Position numbers and translations under genes: made by a program. From CAYFYS01 sp965202905 (lineage in GTDB: Bacteria; Pseudomonadota; Alphaproteobacteria; MPNO01), in contig OZ241868.1 in the NCBI GenBank assembly GCA_965202905.1, positions 434,001 through 498,000 of the forward strand: a stretch of 64,000 nucleotides of DNA, written 5' to 3'. The stretch's first letter is position 1, and each line of letters starts with the position of its first letter. Under the pieces are notes generated by a model that was not told the DNA's origin, searched no databases, and saw nothing but the letters and a program-made list of their open reading frames with translations. Shown in pieces: positions 9,480-20,491 of this stretch.

Positions 9480-11093
9480 TTAGAAGCGAAGGGTGTATTT
9501 CACCCTCGCTTCCAAAGATGTTTTCTGCACTGAGACAGGTTCCCTGGAGACATCCGCGTGTCCGGGGACTCCGATCGTGCCCCTGGCATGCAGAACACCT
9601 CCGTAGAAAAAGAGCGAGTTGCTGCCCGTTTCCCATTCTCCGTGAAGTCCGGCACGGACCACATTGGAGTTCATCCCGTCCCGGGCTTCCCCGTACGCTC
9701 CCACGAGTGAGACCTGACCGTCTGTGAAGCTGAGGATACTTTTCTGACCCCCAACCTCAAAGAACGAATCGGCTTTCGCTGAAACGAGTGAGGAATACAC
9801 TCCGAGCGGAGCAACGCCCTGCCCGAAGATGCTTGTCACTTTCCCGCCTTCAAACGGACGGGAGATTCCGACGGCAGTGTACCGATCGGAGACAAACATC
9901 TCAGGAATGAAGCCGGAGACATTTCTCGTGACAGCATTCCCCTCTTCGTCCACCACGAATCCGAGAATGGGAGCTGCCACTTCCCTGTCGGATCCGGACA
10001 TTGAGTCAAGCATGGGTGAGCGGGTTTCTGCCCGCACCGACCCTTGTGTTGCCTGTACTTCACGATTCGCCACTTCGGGACAGTCCACGCTGGGAACACC
10101 CTGACCGAATTCACGATCAACGCCGGGAGCACCGACATCAATCGCGCATGCCTCCAGTGTGTTGGTAACGTCCACCGGGTCTTCCCAAAGCTGCAGCAGA
10201 TAGTACACCATCGCTCCGAGCCGCGGGGCGGCAAACGAGGTGCCGAATCCGATACGACCCCGAATATGGGGCGGCAGCACCATGGCGTAGCACCATTCCG
10301 CTGCGTCTCCGCACATCACTGCTGTATCGTACGGAACGATCTCACCCTGTGAGTCCACATCAGCCCAAGTGGCAAGGAGTGCCTTGCCGGTCCGAAGCGC
10401 GTTCAGGGTTTCCGTGAAGGTTGAGTGATCCGCGTCCAACCAACCAAGAGCGTCGCTCTCAGCCCACACCGGATTTTCCGCCCTGTACTCATCCCGTCTG
10501 CTGGGGTCGGGCCGTCCGGCTTGCGGATGACCGGGCGGGAACATCGGGGTATTTCCCGCGCTGGCAACAAACAGGATGTTGTTGTTCCTGATTTGTTCCG
10601 CTGGTTCGCGGGGAAAAAAACGGCACAGTAATCGGCAGCACCACCACCCTGACGCCATTTCGGATATCAGCGAAGGAATCGCTGAACAGGCGGGTATACA
10701 GATAGGTGGAGGGGACGTTGGAACTGAAACCTGTCAACGCCCATTCCCGCCGATAACGCCGGCGGGAATGCCGATGTTGGTCATCTCCATCACCACTCTG
10801 TCGTAGTGCCTGGTGTCTGAGGTGCCGTATGATCCGTCGATGATCAACACCCTGTCTGTCAGATCCCTGCCCGCGAGTTTTGCCTCAAGAGCCTCCTCCC
10901 CATGAAACGCCTGCCCTTCCGGGGGTATAGGGTCTGGGGCTGGCGGTGTCGGGGTTGGTGTCGGAGGAGTAACAGGCGGCTGTGTCATCACAGGGTCACT
11001 TCCTCCTCCCCCGCCTCCTCCGCTGCATGCGCTGAGCACAAGAGCGGAAAGAAAAACGGCACCAAGTGCCGTGCGCATCAACAATAATCCCAC
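9480..11093 (-). pseudogene. Broken subtilase (S8) lipoprotein with outer-membrane-like C-terminus
   Basis: The N-terminus is a lipoprotein signal (MRTALGAVFLSALVLSAC with lipobox LSAC), then a Gly run and a Pro/Thr linker, then the subtilase Asp region RVLIIDGSYG. That frame stops at 10734. The next piece (about 10734-10620) lies in another frame, and a third frame from about 10615 onward carries NNNILFVASAGN and the catalytic-serine motif GTSFAAP. It ends in a beta-rich region with a terminal phenylalanine (YTLRF), as in outer-membrane barrels. At least two frameshifts are needed, one at a seven-A run near 10615. No HGTH-type histidine motif is visible. GC content is clearly lower than in neighbours (about 57% in two sampled 60-bp lines). 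NalP-like lipoprotein autotransporters are the closest architecture I know. Confidence 0.72.
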
Positions 11094-11183
11094 TTTGTTT
11101 CCTCCGCATGGTGACGTTCGAGAATTTGTTAGGAAAGAAGGATTCGGACCGCTCCGGGTTGCCGGCGCGGTCCGGCGCCGCGG

Positions 11184-11909
11184 TCAAAAGATCTCTGAAA
11201 AGAAGTCGCGCATCATCCGGTAGGACTGGTTGCACAGCTTTTCGTCGTATCGCTGGAGTTCGTTGAACACGCCCTTGTCGCAGAACGAGTGGCCGGCGTG
11301 GCCGTACATCATGAGCTGCCAGTCGACGCCGGCTTCGCTCAGCTCGGCCTCCAGCGCGTCGATCCGGTCGGGCGGGGTGACCGGATCGGCCGCGCCGTGG
11401 AAGACCAGAACGCGGCCCTTGAAGTTCGGCTCCCGGTCGGGATCGACCGGGTTGGGCAGGGTGACGTGGAAGACCGCCGTGCCGGCGAACGCGGCCCCGG
11501 CGCGCGCCTGCTCCAGGATGAAGCCGCCGCCGATGCAGTAGCCGATGGCCCCCTTCCTGTCCGCGTCGATCGCGCCCCGCCGGTCGGCTTCCGCGGTCAG
11601 GGCCTTATCGGCCGCCGGCCCGCATCCGAGCAGGAACGGCAGGTCGCCGCGGACCTCGCGCGAGATCTTCATCAACTCCTCGAAGGTCTTTTCGCGCGCG
11701 CCGTACCCGACGCCGAACATGTCGGCGATCATCACCGCATAGTCGGCGCCTGCGACATCGTGGGCCATGTCGATCGAATGGCGGCAGACGCCCAGCCAGT
11801 CGGGCTGCATCAGGATTGCCGGGCGCTTTTCCGCGACGGTGTCGTCATAGACCAGCATCCCTTCGAACTGCCTGCCCCCGTACTCATAGGGAACGGCGAT
11901 CTCCGCCAT
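11184..11909 (-). CDS. Dienelactone hydrolase family protein
   Basis: An alpha/beta-hydrolase of 241 residues with the Cys-Asp-His triad of dienelactone hydrolases: nucleophile C125 in GYCIGGGF, D175 in HGAADPVTP, and H207 in GHAGHSF. Dienelactone hydrolases open 4-carboxymethylenebutenolides in aromatic catabolism, but many relatives act on other esters. The frame is open far upstream inside the next gene's shadow; the ATG at 11909 (MAEIAVPYEYGG) follows AGGGAGGAA on the minus strand and fits the family. It lies downstream of the beta-hydroxyacid dehydrogenase. Confidence 0.87.
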   Translation of the reverse strand: MAEIAVPYEYGGRQFEGMLVYDDTVAEKRPAILMQPDWLGVCRHSIDMAHDVAGADYAVMIADMFGVGYGAREKTFEELMKISREVRGDLPFLLGCGPAADKALTAEADRRGAIDADRKGAIGYCIGGGFILEQARAGAAFAGTAVFHVTLPNPVDPDREPNFKGRVLVFHGAADPVTPPDRIDALEAELSEAGVDWQLMMYGHAGHSFCDKGVFNELQRYDEKLCNQSYRMMRDFFSEIF

Positions 11910-12061
11910 GTCGTTCCTCCCTCGGTTCGCGCGCTTGAAATCTTCCGGCGGGGCGATGGCCGCAATTCTCGGTCGTCGGAGCTGCCAAGGCAAGATCGCC
12001 CGGCTTACGATCGCGCGGCCCTGCCGCCCCCGGCAGGGCCGGGGCGGTCCGGCGCCCGCGC

Positions 12062-12982
12062 TCACGAAGGGCTTGCGAGATCCGTCCCCGCGATGCACTC
12101 CAGCCAGCGGGCCAGCTCGGTGTGATCCAGCTCGGCGCGATCCTGCCCGGGCTCCAGGTTGTGCCTGGCCTGGGCCCAGATCTCCCGGTTCAGCGCGGCG
12201 AACGGCGCGGCCGTCCCGGTGTCGCGGGCCAGCCCCAGCGCGATGTCGAGATCCTTGACCATCAGGTCGAGCGAGAACCCGGAATCGAACGCGCGCGAGA
12301 AGACGAAGCGGGCCATCTTGTTGAGCGTGGCGTGATTCATGCCGGTCGAGGTGTTGATGACATCCGTCATCACCTCCGGGTCCAGCCCGAATCGGCGGCC
12401 GACCAGGAACGCCTCGGCCGTGATCAGAAACTGGGCCGCGCTGATGGTGTTGTTGAGCGATTTGAGCGCGTGGCCGGAGCCGATCGCGCCGGTATGTACG
12501 ACGCGCCTGCCGATGGTTTCCAGCGTCGGGCGGCAGCGCTCGATCGTCGCCGGATCGCCGCCAGCCATGATGGTCAGCGTGCCCTCGACCGCGCCGGCGC
12601 GGCCGCCGGAGACCGGCGCGTCGATCATGTCGATGCCGCGCCGGGCAAGCGCGGCTGCCAACTCGACCGTGCCCGAGGGCTCCGATGAGCTCATGTCCAC
12701 GAGGATGCCGGCCCCGTCGAAGCCGTCGGCGACGCCGCCCCGGTCGAGCGCCGCGCGGGCCACATCCGCGCCCGTGGGCAGCATGGTGATGACCAGATCC
12801 GCGCCCGCCGCCGTATCCGCCGGCCCCGAGGCGATCGCGCCGCCGGTCGCCTCGGCCACCGCCGCCAGCCGATCCGGTGCGGTATCGTAGAGACGCAGCG
12901 CTTGGCCCGCGCCCGCAATGCGCCGCGCCATCGGCGCGCCCATCATGCCGAGCCCGATCAGGCCCGCGGTAATCCCCGCCAT
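12062..12982 (-). CDS. Beta-hydroxyacid dehydrogenase (3-hydroxyisobutyrate dehydrogenase family)
   Basis: An NAD(P)-dependent oxidoreductase of 306 residues. It starts with the dinucleotide motif GLIGLGMMGAPMA (residues 7-19), has the substrate signature DAPVSGGRAGA near 121-131, and the catalytic lysine K174 in GSGHALKSLNN. Members include 3-hydroxyisobutyrate dehydrogenase and 2-hydroxy-3-oxopropionate (tartronate semialdehyde) reductase; the substrate is not resolvable here. It lies about 90 bp after the gamma-carbonic anhydrase gene on the same strand and may have its own promoter. Confidence 0.88.
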   Translation of the reverse strand: MAGITAGLIGLGMMGAPMARRIAGAGQALRLYDTAPDRLAAVAEATGGAIASGPADTAAGADLVITMLPTGADVARAALDRGGVADGFDGAGILVDMSSSEPSGTVELAAALARRGIDMIDAPVSGGRAGAVEGTLTIMAGGDPATIERCRPTLETIGRRVVHTGAIGSGHALKSLNNTISAAQFLITAEAFLVGRRFGLDPEVMTDVINTSTGMNHATLNKMARFVFSRAFDSGFSLDLMVKDLDIALGLARDTGTAAPFAALNREIWAQARHNLEPGQDRAELDHTELARWLECIAGTDLASPS

Positions 12983-13073
12983 CCCTTTTGTCCTTGCTGC
13001 GGTTCGACGCCGCCGCCCGAAACACCCCGAATCCTCTGATTTGAAACGTTCGCGACCAATCCGGACGGGATGT

Positions 13074-13676
13074 CTAGCCCCGGCTCCGGTAGAGCGGTTT
13101 CGCGCCGTCGATGTTCAGCCTCGGGCCATCCGCATCGGGACGTTCCAGGGCCTCGACCCGCTCCAGCGTTGCCCTGGCGCGGTCCCGCGCGCCGAAATAG
13201 TCGGCGTTGGCGGCGGCCATCCAGGTCGCCTCATCGGGCGTGATCTCGCGCAGGATTCTGGCCGGCGCGCCGGCGACGATGGTGCGCGCGGGCACCGTGA
13301 AGTCCGCCCGCACAAAAGCGAGCGCGGCGACGATCGCATGTTCGCCGATCACGACGCCGTCCATGACCACGGCGTTCATGCCCACCAGCGCGCGGTCGCC
13401 CACCGCGCAGCCGTGGAGGACCGCGCCGTGGCCGATGCTGGCGTATTCGCCGATCGAGGTCTCGCCGCCGGCGAAGCAGTGAACGGCGCAGTTGTCCTGG
13501 ATGTTGGAGCCCTCGGCCATGCGGATCTGGCCGAGATCGCCGCGCAGGCTGGCGCATGGCGCGACGTAGCAGCCCGGCCCGACGATCACGTCGCCGATCA
13601 GGACCGACGAGGGGTGAACCCAGGCGCTGGGATCGACGACGGGGACCACCCCGTCCAGGGCATAGACCTTGGGCAT
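13074..13676 (-). CDS. Gamma-carbonic anhydrase-like hexapeptide protein
   Basis: A left-handed beta-helix protein of 200 residues with hexapeptide repeats from about 15 to 125. The three zinc-ligand histidines of gamma-carbonic anhydrases are present: H66 (AVHCFAGG), H83 and H88 (IGHGAVLHG), together with R45-D47 (LRGD). The C-terminal extension resembles PaaY-type proteins. It begins only 15 bp after the sufA stop codon, so it is probably co-transcribed with the suf operon. Enzymatic activity is plausible but unproven for many PaaY/CaiE relatives. Confidence 0.87.
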   Translation of the reverse strand: MPKVYALDGVVPVVDPSAWVHPSSVLIGDVIVGPGCYVAPCASLRGDLGQIRMAEGSNIQDNCAVHCFAGGETSIGEYASIGHGAVLHGCAVGDRALVGMNAVVMDGVVIGEHAIVAALAFVRADFTVPARTIVAGAPARILREITPDEATWMAAANADYFGARDRARATLERVEALERPDADGPRLNIDGAKPLYRSRG

Positions 13677-13691
13677 GGCGGGGGCCGGCGT

Positions 13692-14027
13692 TCAGATGTG
13701 GAAGGACTCGCCGCAGCCGCAGCGGCCCTTCTCGTTGGGGTTGTTGAAGACGAAGCCCGACTGCAACTTGTCCTCGACATAGTCCATCTCGGTGCCGATC
13801 AGGAACATCAGCGCCTTGCCGTCGATCAGGACGGTGACCCCCTTGTCCTCGACCATCTCGTCCAGCGGCGCCTTCTCGTCGGCGAACTCCATCCGATAAG
13901 CCATGCCGGAGCAGCCGCCGGTGCGGATGCCGACCCGCAAGCCCAGCGCCGGCGTCTCGCGCCTGGCGATCAGATAACGGACCCGGTCGGCCGCGGCGTC
14001 CGTCAAGGTCATGACCTGCTTGTCCAT
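13692..14027 (-). CDS. sufA: A-type iron-sulfur carrier SufA
   Basis: A 111-residue HesB/IscA-family protein. The three cluster-binding cysteines are C39 (RTGGCSGM), C103 and C105 (GRCGCGESFHI). A-type carriers receive clusters from the SufBCD scaffold and pass them to apoproteins. It is the last canonical suf gene of the operon, 32 bp after sufT. The assignment as SufA rather than ErpA or IscA rests on this context. Confidence 0.92.
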   Translation of the reverse strand: MDKQVMTLTDAAADRVRYLIARRETPALGLRVGIRTGGCSGMAYRMEFADEKAPLDEMVEDKGVTVLIDGKALMFLIGTEMDYVEDKLQSGFVFNNPNEKGRCGCGESFHI

Positions 14028-14059
14028 CGCATCAACCCCTGCATAATCGTTTCATACGC

Positions 14060-14431
14060 TCACATGAAGCCAAGCTCGAGCCTGGCGGCTTCAGTCATCA
14101 TCTCCGGCGTCCACGGCGGGTCCCAGGTGAGTTCGACATGGATGTCGTTGACCGACTCGATCCCGCGCACCCTGGTTTCGACCTCGATCGGCAGGGACTC
14201 GGCGACCGGGCACATCGGCGAGGTCAGCGTCATCACCACCTCGACATTGCGGCCGGGCGAAACGGTGATGTCGTAGATCAGACCGAGTTCGTAAATGTTT
14301 ACCGGGATCTCCGGGTCGTAGACCGAGCTGACCGCGTCGACGACCTCGGCATGGATCGCCACGGTCTCATTGGCGGGCTCATCGGCGGGTCCGTCGCCGG
14401 TCAGAGCCGGTTCGGTCGCGTTTTCGTCCAT
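14060..14431 (-). CDS. sufT: SufT-like MIP18/PaaD (DUF59) protein
   Basis: A 123-residue DUF59/MIP18 protein. After a variable acidic N-terminus, residues 38-54 read YDPEIPVNIYELGLIYD, the family core, followed by TLTSPMCPVAESLP with the conserved cysteine C74. SufT helps iron-sulfur cluster maturation and is regularly encoded in suf operons of Alphaproteobacteria and Firmicutes. The ATG at 14431 lies 29 bp after the sufU stop. The longer frame to 14938 is only a shadow of sufU. Confidence 0.9.
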   Translation of the reverse strand: MDENATEPALTGDGPADEPANETVAIHAEVVDAVSSVYDPEIPVNIYELGLIYDITVSPGRNVEVVMTLTSPMCPVAESLPIEVETRVRGIESVNDIHVELTWDPPWTPEMMTEAARLELGFM

Positions 14432-14460
14432 GCATCCAGTCTCCGGTTTCGACGGCGGCC

Positions 14461-14913
14461 CTATTCGGTGGTCACGTCTTCGCCCTCGGCGGCAAGCGCC
14501 GCGGACATTGTATGCCAGGGCAGGGTCGCGCACTTGACCCGCATCGGGAATTCGCGCACCCCGATCAGCGCGGCGAGCTTGTCCAGGCTCTCGATCTCCT
14601 CGCCGCCCACCTCGCCCTTCCGCGTGACGATCTCGTGGAACGTCTCGAAGACCGCGCGGGCCTCCTCGATGCCTCTGCCCTTGACGAGCTCGGTCATCAT
14701 CGAGGCCGAGGCGACCGAGATCGCGCAGCCCTTGGCCTCGAACCCGACATCGGCGATGCGGTCGTCCTCGACCGTCAGGTAAACTTTGATCCTGTCGCCG
14801 CATAGCGGGTTGTTGCCCAGCGCGGTATGGGAATGGGGCTCCAGCGGCCCCGAATTCCGCGGGTTCCTGCTGTGATCGAGGATCACGTCCTGGTAGAGCT
14901 CGCGAAGATCCAT
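14461..14913 (-). CDS. sufU: SufU-type iron-sulfur assembly protein
   Basis: A 150-residue IscU/SufU-fold protein. The conserved cysteines are C38 with D40 (NPLCGDRI), C63 (AKGCAIS) and C128 (VKCATLPW). SufU accepts sulfur from SufS as a zinc-dependent sulfurtransferase and replaces SufE in such operons. Its ATG shares one base with the TGA of sufS (TGATG), which indicates translational coupling of the two partner proteins. Confidence 0.93.
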   Translation of the reverse strand: MDLRELYQDVILDHSRNPRNSGPLEPHSHTALGNNPLCGDRIKVYLTVEDDRIADVGFEAKGCAISVASASMMTELVKGRGIEEARAVFETFHEIVTRKGEVGGEEIESLDKLAALIGVREFPMRVKCATLPWHTMSAALAAEGEDVTTE

Positions 14914-16151
14914 CACGCGCCGAAAATCTCCTGTACACGGCCGAGCGCGCGGACCAGCGCGTCGACCTCCGCCCGCGTGTTGTAGAGCCCGAATGAGGCG
15001 CGCACGGTGGCCGCCACGTCGAAGCGCGCCATCACCGGCTGGGCGCAGTGATGGCCGGTCCGGACCGCCACGCCCTCGCGGTCGAGGATGGTGCCGACAT
15101 CGTGGGGATGAACCCCCTCGACGTTGAACGAGACGATGGCGGCCTTCTCCGGCGCCGTGCCGATGAGGCGGATACTGTTGAGCGCGCCGAGCCGTTCGGT
15201 CGCGTAGGCCAGGAGATCGCTCTCATGGGCGCCGATCCGTTCCAGGCCGAGCGCGCCGACATAATCGACCGCCGCCGCCAGCCCGATGGCGCCGGCGATG
15301 TTGGGCGTGCCGGCCTCGAACTTGAACGGCAGGCCGGCATAGGTCGTCTTCTCGAAGGTGACTGCCTCGATCATCTCGCCGCCGCTCTGGTAGGGCGGCA
15401 TGGCGTCGAGCAGCGCCTCCTTGCCGTAGAGGATACCGATCCCGCTGGGGCCGTAGAGCTTGTGGCCGGAAAAGACGTAGAAGTCGGCATCGAGCGCGCG
15501 GACATCGACCGCCATGTGGGGCACAGCCTGGCAGCCGTCGATCAACACCAGGGCGCCGGCCGCATGGGCCGCCTCGACGACCCGGGCGACCGGAACGACC
15601 GTCCCCAGCGCGTTCGAGATGTGGGTGATCGCGACCATCCTGGTGCGCGGGCCGAGGAGGCCGAGGAAGGCCTCGAAGTCGAGCGCGCCGTCATCGCCGA
15701 TCGGCGCCACCCGGATGACCGCGCCGAGCTTCCCGGCGGCGATCTGCCAGGGCACGATGTTGGCATGGTGCTCCATCACCGTGAGAACGATCTCGTCGCC
15801 CGGGCCGAGAGTCGTCCCGCCCCAGCTTGCCGCGACCAGGTTGATGCCTTCGGTCGCGCCACGCACGAAGATCACCTCGTGGGCGTGTTCGGCGTTGATG
15901 AAACCGCGCACCCGCTCGCGCGCGGCCTCCATCGCCTCGGTGGCCTTCTGACTCATGTAATGGACGCCGCGGTGGACGTTGGCGTACTCGGTCTCGTAGA
16001 CCCGGGCGATGCAATCGATCACCGCGCGAGGCTTCTGCGCGCTGGCGCCGTTGTCGAGATAGACCAGCGGGTTGTCGTAGACCGTCCGGTCCAGGATCGG
16101 GAAATCGCGGCGGACGGACTCGATGTCGTAGATGCCGTTCGCCTGGCTCAT
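14913..16151 (-). CDS. sufS: Cysteine desulfurase SufS
   Basis: A group II PLP-dependent cysteine desulfurase of 412 residues. The Schiff-base lysine is K231 in FSGHKLYGPSGIG, H129 follows MEH in the cofactor region, and the catalytic cysteine is C369 in RTGHHCAQPVM. It liberates sulfur from L-cysteine for cluster assembly. The ATG at 16151 overlaps the sufD stop (ATGA) and gives the family N-terminus; a start at 16166 would add five residues. Confidence 0.95.
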   Translation of the reverse strand: MSQANGIYDIESVRRDFPILDRTVYDNPLVYLDNGASAQKPRAVIDCIARVYETEYANVHRGVHYMSQKATEAMEAARERVRGFINAEHAHEVIFVRGATEGINLVAASWGGTTLGPGDEIVLTVMEHHANIVPWQIAAGKLGAVIRVAPIGDDGALDFEAFLGLLGPRTRMVAITHISNALGTVVPVARVVEAAHAAGALVLIDGCQAVPHMAVDVRALDADFYVFSGHKLYGPSGIGILYGKEALLDAMPPYQSGGEMIEAVTFEKTTYAGLPFKFEAGTPNIAGAIGLAAAVDYVGALGLERIGAHESDLLAYATERLGALNSIRLIGTAPEKAAIVSFNVEGVHPHDVGTILDREGVAVRTGHHCAQPVMARFDVAATVRASFGLYNTRAEVDALVRALGRVQEIFGA

Positions 16152-17460
16152 GGGCGCGCCAGCCATTTTTCAACCGCGTCCTCGACGACCGGCCGGGCCG
16201 CCGGCACCGGCGCCAGTTCGAACAGTTCGGCGACGAACGCGCGGGTCAGGAGGGCGCGCGCCTCGCCTTCGGGAATGCCGCGCGCCCGCAGGTAGAACAG
16301 CGCCGACTCGTCGAGGTCGCCGACGGTCGCCCCGTGGCTGCATTTGACGTCGTCGGCGAAGATCCGCAGTTCGGGCTTGTTGTCGGCCTCGGCCGCCGGG
16401 GACAGCAGCAGGTTGCGGCAGGACTGGCGCGCCTCGGTTCTTTGAGCGCCGGCTTCGACCACCACGCGCCCCTGGAAGACGGATCGGGCATGGTCGTCGA
16501 CGACATTACGAAAGACCTGGGCGCTGTCGGTATGCGGCGCCGCATGGGCGATCTCGGTGGTGTGATCGACGTGGCGCCGTCCGTCCGCCAGCGCGCCCCC
16601 GGCGAGCGTGCAGTGGGCGCCCGCACCGGCCAGCCGGACGATGGTCTCGGTGCGGGCGATCCGCCCGCCGAGCGACAGCACCAGCCCGCGATAGGAGCCG
16701 TCTTGGCCGACCGAGAACGTCCCGAGCCCGGTATGGGTCGTCCCGTCAGGCGGATCGACCAGCACGACGTGGCGGAGATGGGCGGCCTGCGCGAGGGCGC
16801 CGTCGAGCACCGCGTTGGTCCAGCCGCGCGCGCCGGCCTCGCCGGTGAACAATTCGATCAGCGCGGCCTGCGCGCCCTCGCCCAGGCGGACGAGCGTGCG
16901 CGGATGGACCGCCCGGGAGCCGGCCGCGGCGCTCATCGCATGGACCACGACGATGGGCTTGTCGAGGACCGCGCCCGCGGGCACCTCGACGACCAGCCCG
17001 TCGCGGGTCATCGCGGCATTGAGCGCCTTGAGCCCGGTGTGCTCGGCGCTGAAGCCGTCGCTGCGCAGCGCGATCCCGGCGTTCCCGGTCCCGAGCCAGG
17101 CCGACAGGGCCACGATCCCCGCGGGAAGCCCTTCGATCGCGCACAGGGAGTCGGCATGGAGGCCGTCGACCAGGACGATCCGCCAGGCATCGAGCGCGGC
17201 GATCGGCGCGGCAATGGCCGCAATCGCCGCATCGGCCGCAATCGCCGCATCGGCCGCGCCGGCAAGGGCTTCGGCATCCAGGCGCCGCAGCGTCCGCAGT
17301 TCGGTGTACTTCCAGCCCTCGATCCGGCGGTGCGGCAGGCCGGTCTCGGCGAACCGGGCGATCGCGGCGTCGCGCAGCGCATCGGCGGCGCCGGGAAGCG
17401 CCGCCTTCGCCGCAGCATAGGCCGCCATGAACGGCGCGGTGTCCCGTGCGGTCGAGGCCA

Positions 17461-17464
<4 letters not shown>
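16148..17464 (-). CDS. sufD: Fe-S cluster assembly protein SufD
   Basis: A 438-residue SufD, the SufB-like partner in the SufBC2D scaffold. The C-terminal beta-helix part contains the family region KCSHGATVGDLDESALFYLRARGI, with C and H residues near position 370. The N-terminal part has an unusual alanine-rich stretch caused by a short tandem DNA repeat (17221-17256). Its start codon overlaps the sufC stop (ATGA). Confidence 0.94.
17221..17256. repeat. Two exact 18-bp tandem copies inside sufD
   Basis: The unit caatcgccgcatcggccg occurs twice in a row, with a diverged third partial copy just before it. It keeps the reading frame and encodes repeated Ala/Ile/Asp residues (AADAAI) in the variable N-terminal part of SufD. 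It is probably neutral slippage. Confidence 0.85.
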
Positions 17465-18222
<758 letters not shown>

Positions 18223-18256
18223 CGCGGGCCTTCCCGCGCTCATTTCGATGAAACTT

Positions 18257-18439
18257 TCATTTTCCACTCTCGTGGCTCTCCTGTTGCTCGTGAAGCGCCC
18301 CGTACATGCCCCTGGCGACAACGGCGCTTTGCCGGAGCCGCGTGGATATCCTTTGAACCAGATCGTCTTTCGGGGGCAATCTCGTGTTGGTCATGCCCAA
18401 CGGCCTGGCCAGAACCGCAAGCTCGTTCTTGACCGACAT
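18257..18439 (-). CDS. Possible small protein between sufB and sufC
   Basis: A 60-codon open frame starting MSVKNELAVLARPLGM fills most of the 256-bp gap between sufB and sufC. It begins 39 bp after the sufB stop and ends 34 bp before the sufC start, as a real operon gene would. Third codon positions are roughly three-quarters G or C by my count, less extreme than in neighbours, and it uses several codons rare here (AGA, ATA, TTG). I recognise no family. No strong ribosome-binding site precedes the ATG. It may be a genuine lineage-specific small protein or chance. Confidence 0.35.
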   Translation of the reverse strand: MSVKNELAVLARPLGMTNTRLPPKDDLVQRISTRLRQSAVVARGMYGALHEQQESHESGK

Positions 18440-18478
18440 CGCCCGCAACTCGCTTTCGATCTGTCGCCCGTTCTCGGA

Positions 18479-19948
<1,470 letters not shown>

Positions 19949-19951
19949 CCT

Positions 19952-20416
19952 CTATCGCATCGCGCCCGCCGGCGCGGCCTCGCGCACCGGCATTCGCGAC
20001 TCGAAATCGATCGCCGGCGCGGCCATGTCGGCCAAGCTCACCCCGTTCAGCGCCTCGATCATCGCATCGTTGATCCGCCGCCAGTTGGTCCGGGTCGGGC
20101 ACAGCGCCTCGATCTCGCAGACCAGCCCGTCGGCGCCCATGCAGTCGGTCAGCGCGATCGGTCCATCGAGCGCGCCGATCAGATCGGCCACGGTGATCGC
20201 TTCGGCCCCACGGGCCAGCAGATAGCCGCCCTTGGTGCCCCGCTGTGAGTCCAAGAGCCCGTCCTGGGCCAGCATCTTGAGGATCTTGCTCACCGTGGGC
20301 AGCGGCAGCCCGCAGGTCTGGGCGAGCTCCGGCGCGGTGCGCAACGACTGCGGCTCGCGCGCAAGCTGGGTCATCAACACGACCCCATAATCGGCCATCC
20401 GGCTGAGTTTGATCAT
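19952..20416 (-). CDS. Rrf2-family regulator of the suf operon
   Basis: A 154-residue Rrf2/IscR-family repressor or activator. The winged helix lies in residues 1-70 (LSRMADYGVVLMTQLA; TCGLPLPTVSKILKMLAQDGLL; GTKGGYLLAR). Three cysteines, C92, C100 and C106, are placed like the [2Fe-2S] ligands of IscR, so it probably senses cluster status. The frame is open to 20518, but the family starts at MIKLSRMADYG (ATG at 20416). It is the first gene of the suf operon, and a palindrome overlaps its presumed transcription start. Confidence 0.93.
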   Translation of the reverse strand: MIKLSRMADYGVVLMTQLAREPQSLRTAPELAQTCGLPLPTVSKILKMLAQDGLLDSQRGTKGGYLLARGAEAITVADLIGALDGPIALTDCMGADGLVCEIEALCPTRTNWRRINDAMIEALNGVSLADMAAPAIDFESRMPVREAAPAGAMR

Positions 20417-20436
20417 CGCCGCCGTTCCCATCCCGA

Positions 20437-20461
20437 AATCAGGACTTATCCGGTGCTGATT
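20437..20461 (-). promoter_or_regulatory. 25-bp inverted repeat, candidate Rrf2 operator
   Basis: The six-base arms AATCAG (20437-20442) and CTGATT (20456-20461) are exact reverse complements separated by 13 bases. The palindrome covers the predicted transcription start between the -10 box and the Rrf2 start codon. A footprint of about 25 bp is usual for Rrf2/IscR dimers, so this is a likely autoregulatory site. Binding is inferred. Confidence 0.55.
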
Positions 20462-20463
20462 GG

Positions 20464-20491
20464 AAAATAGCGCCCCGTCGGGCGGTGTCAA
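20464..20491 (-). promoter_or_regulatory. Sigma70-type promoter of the suf operon
   Basis: On the minus strand a perfect -35 box TTGACA (20491-20486) is followed after 16 bases by TATTTT (20469-20464). Transcription would begin near 20457, about 40 bp upstream of the Rrf2 gene start. It is the only good promoter-like sequence I found in this gap. Confidence 0.7.

Noticed and set aside
9484..9514. Hairpin at the end of the subtilase gene as a rho-independent terminator
   Set aside because: The stem is clear (one bulge) but lies inside the last codons and no T run follows on either strand.
17221..17256. CRISPR-like or functional repeat
   Set aside because: Two tandem in-frame copies inside sufD without spacers; slippage in a variable region explains them.
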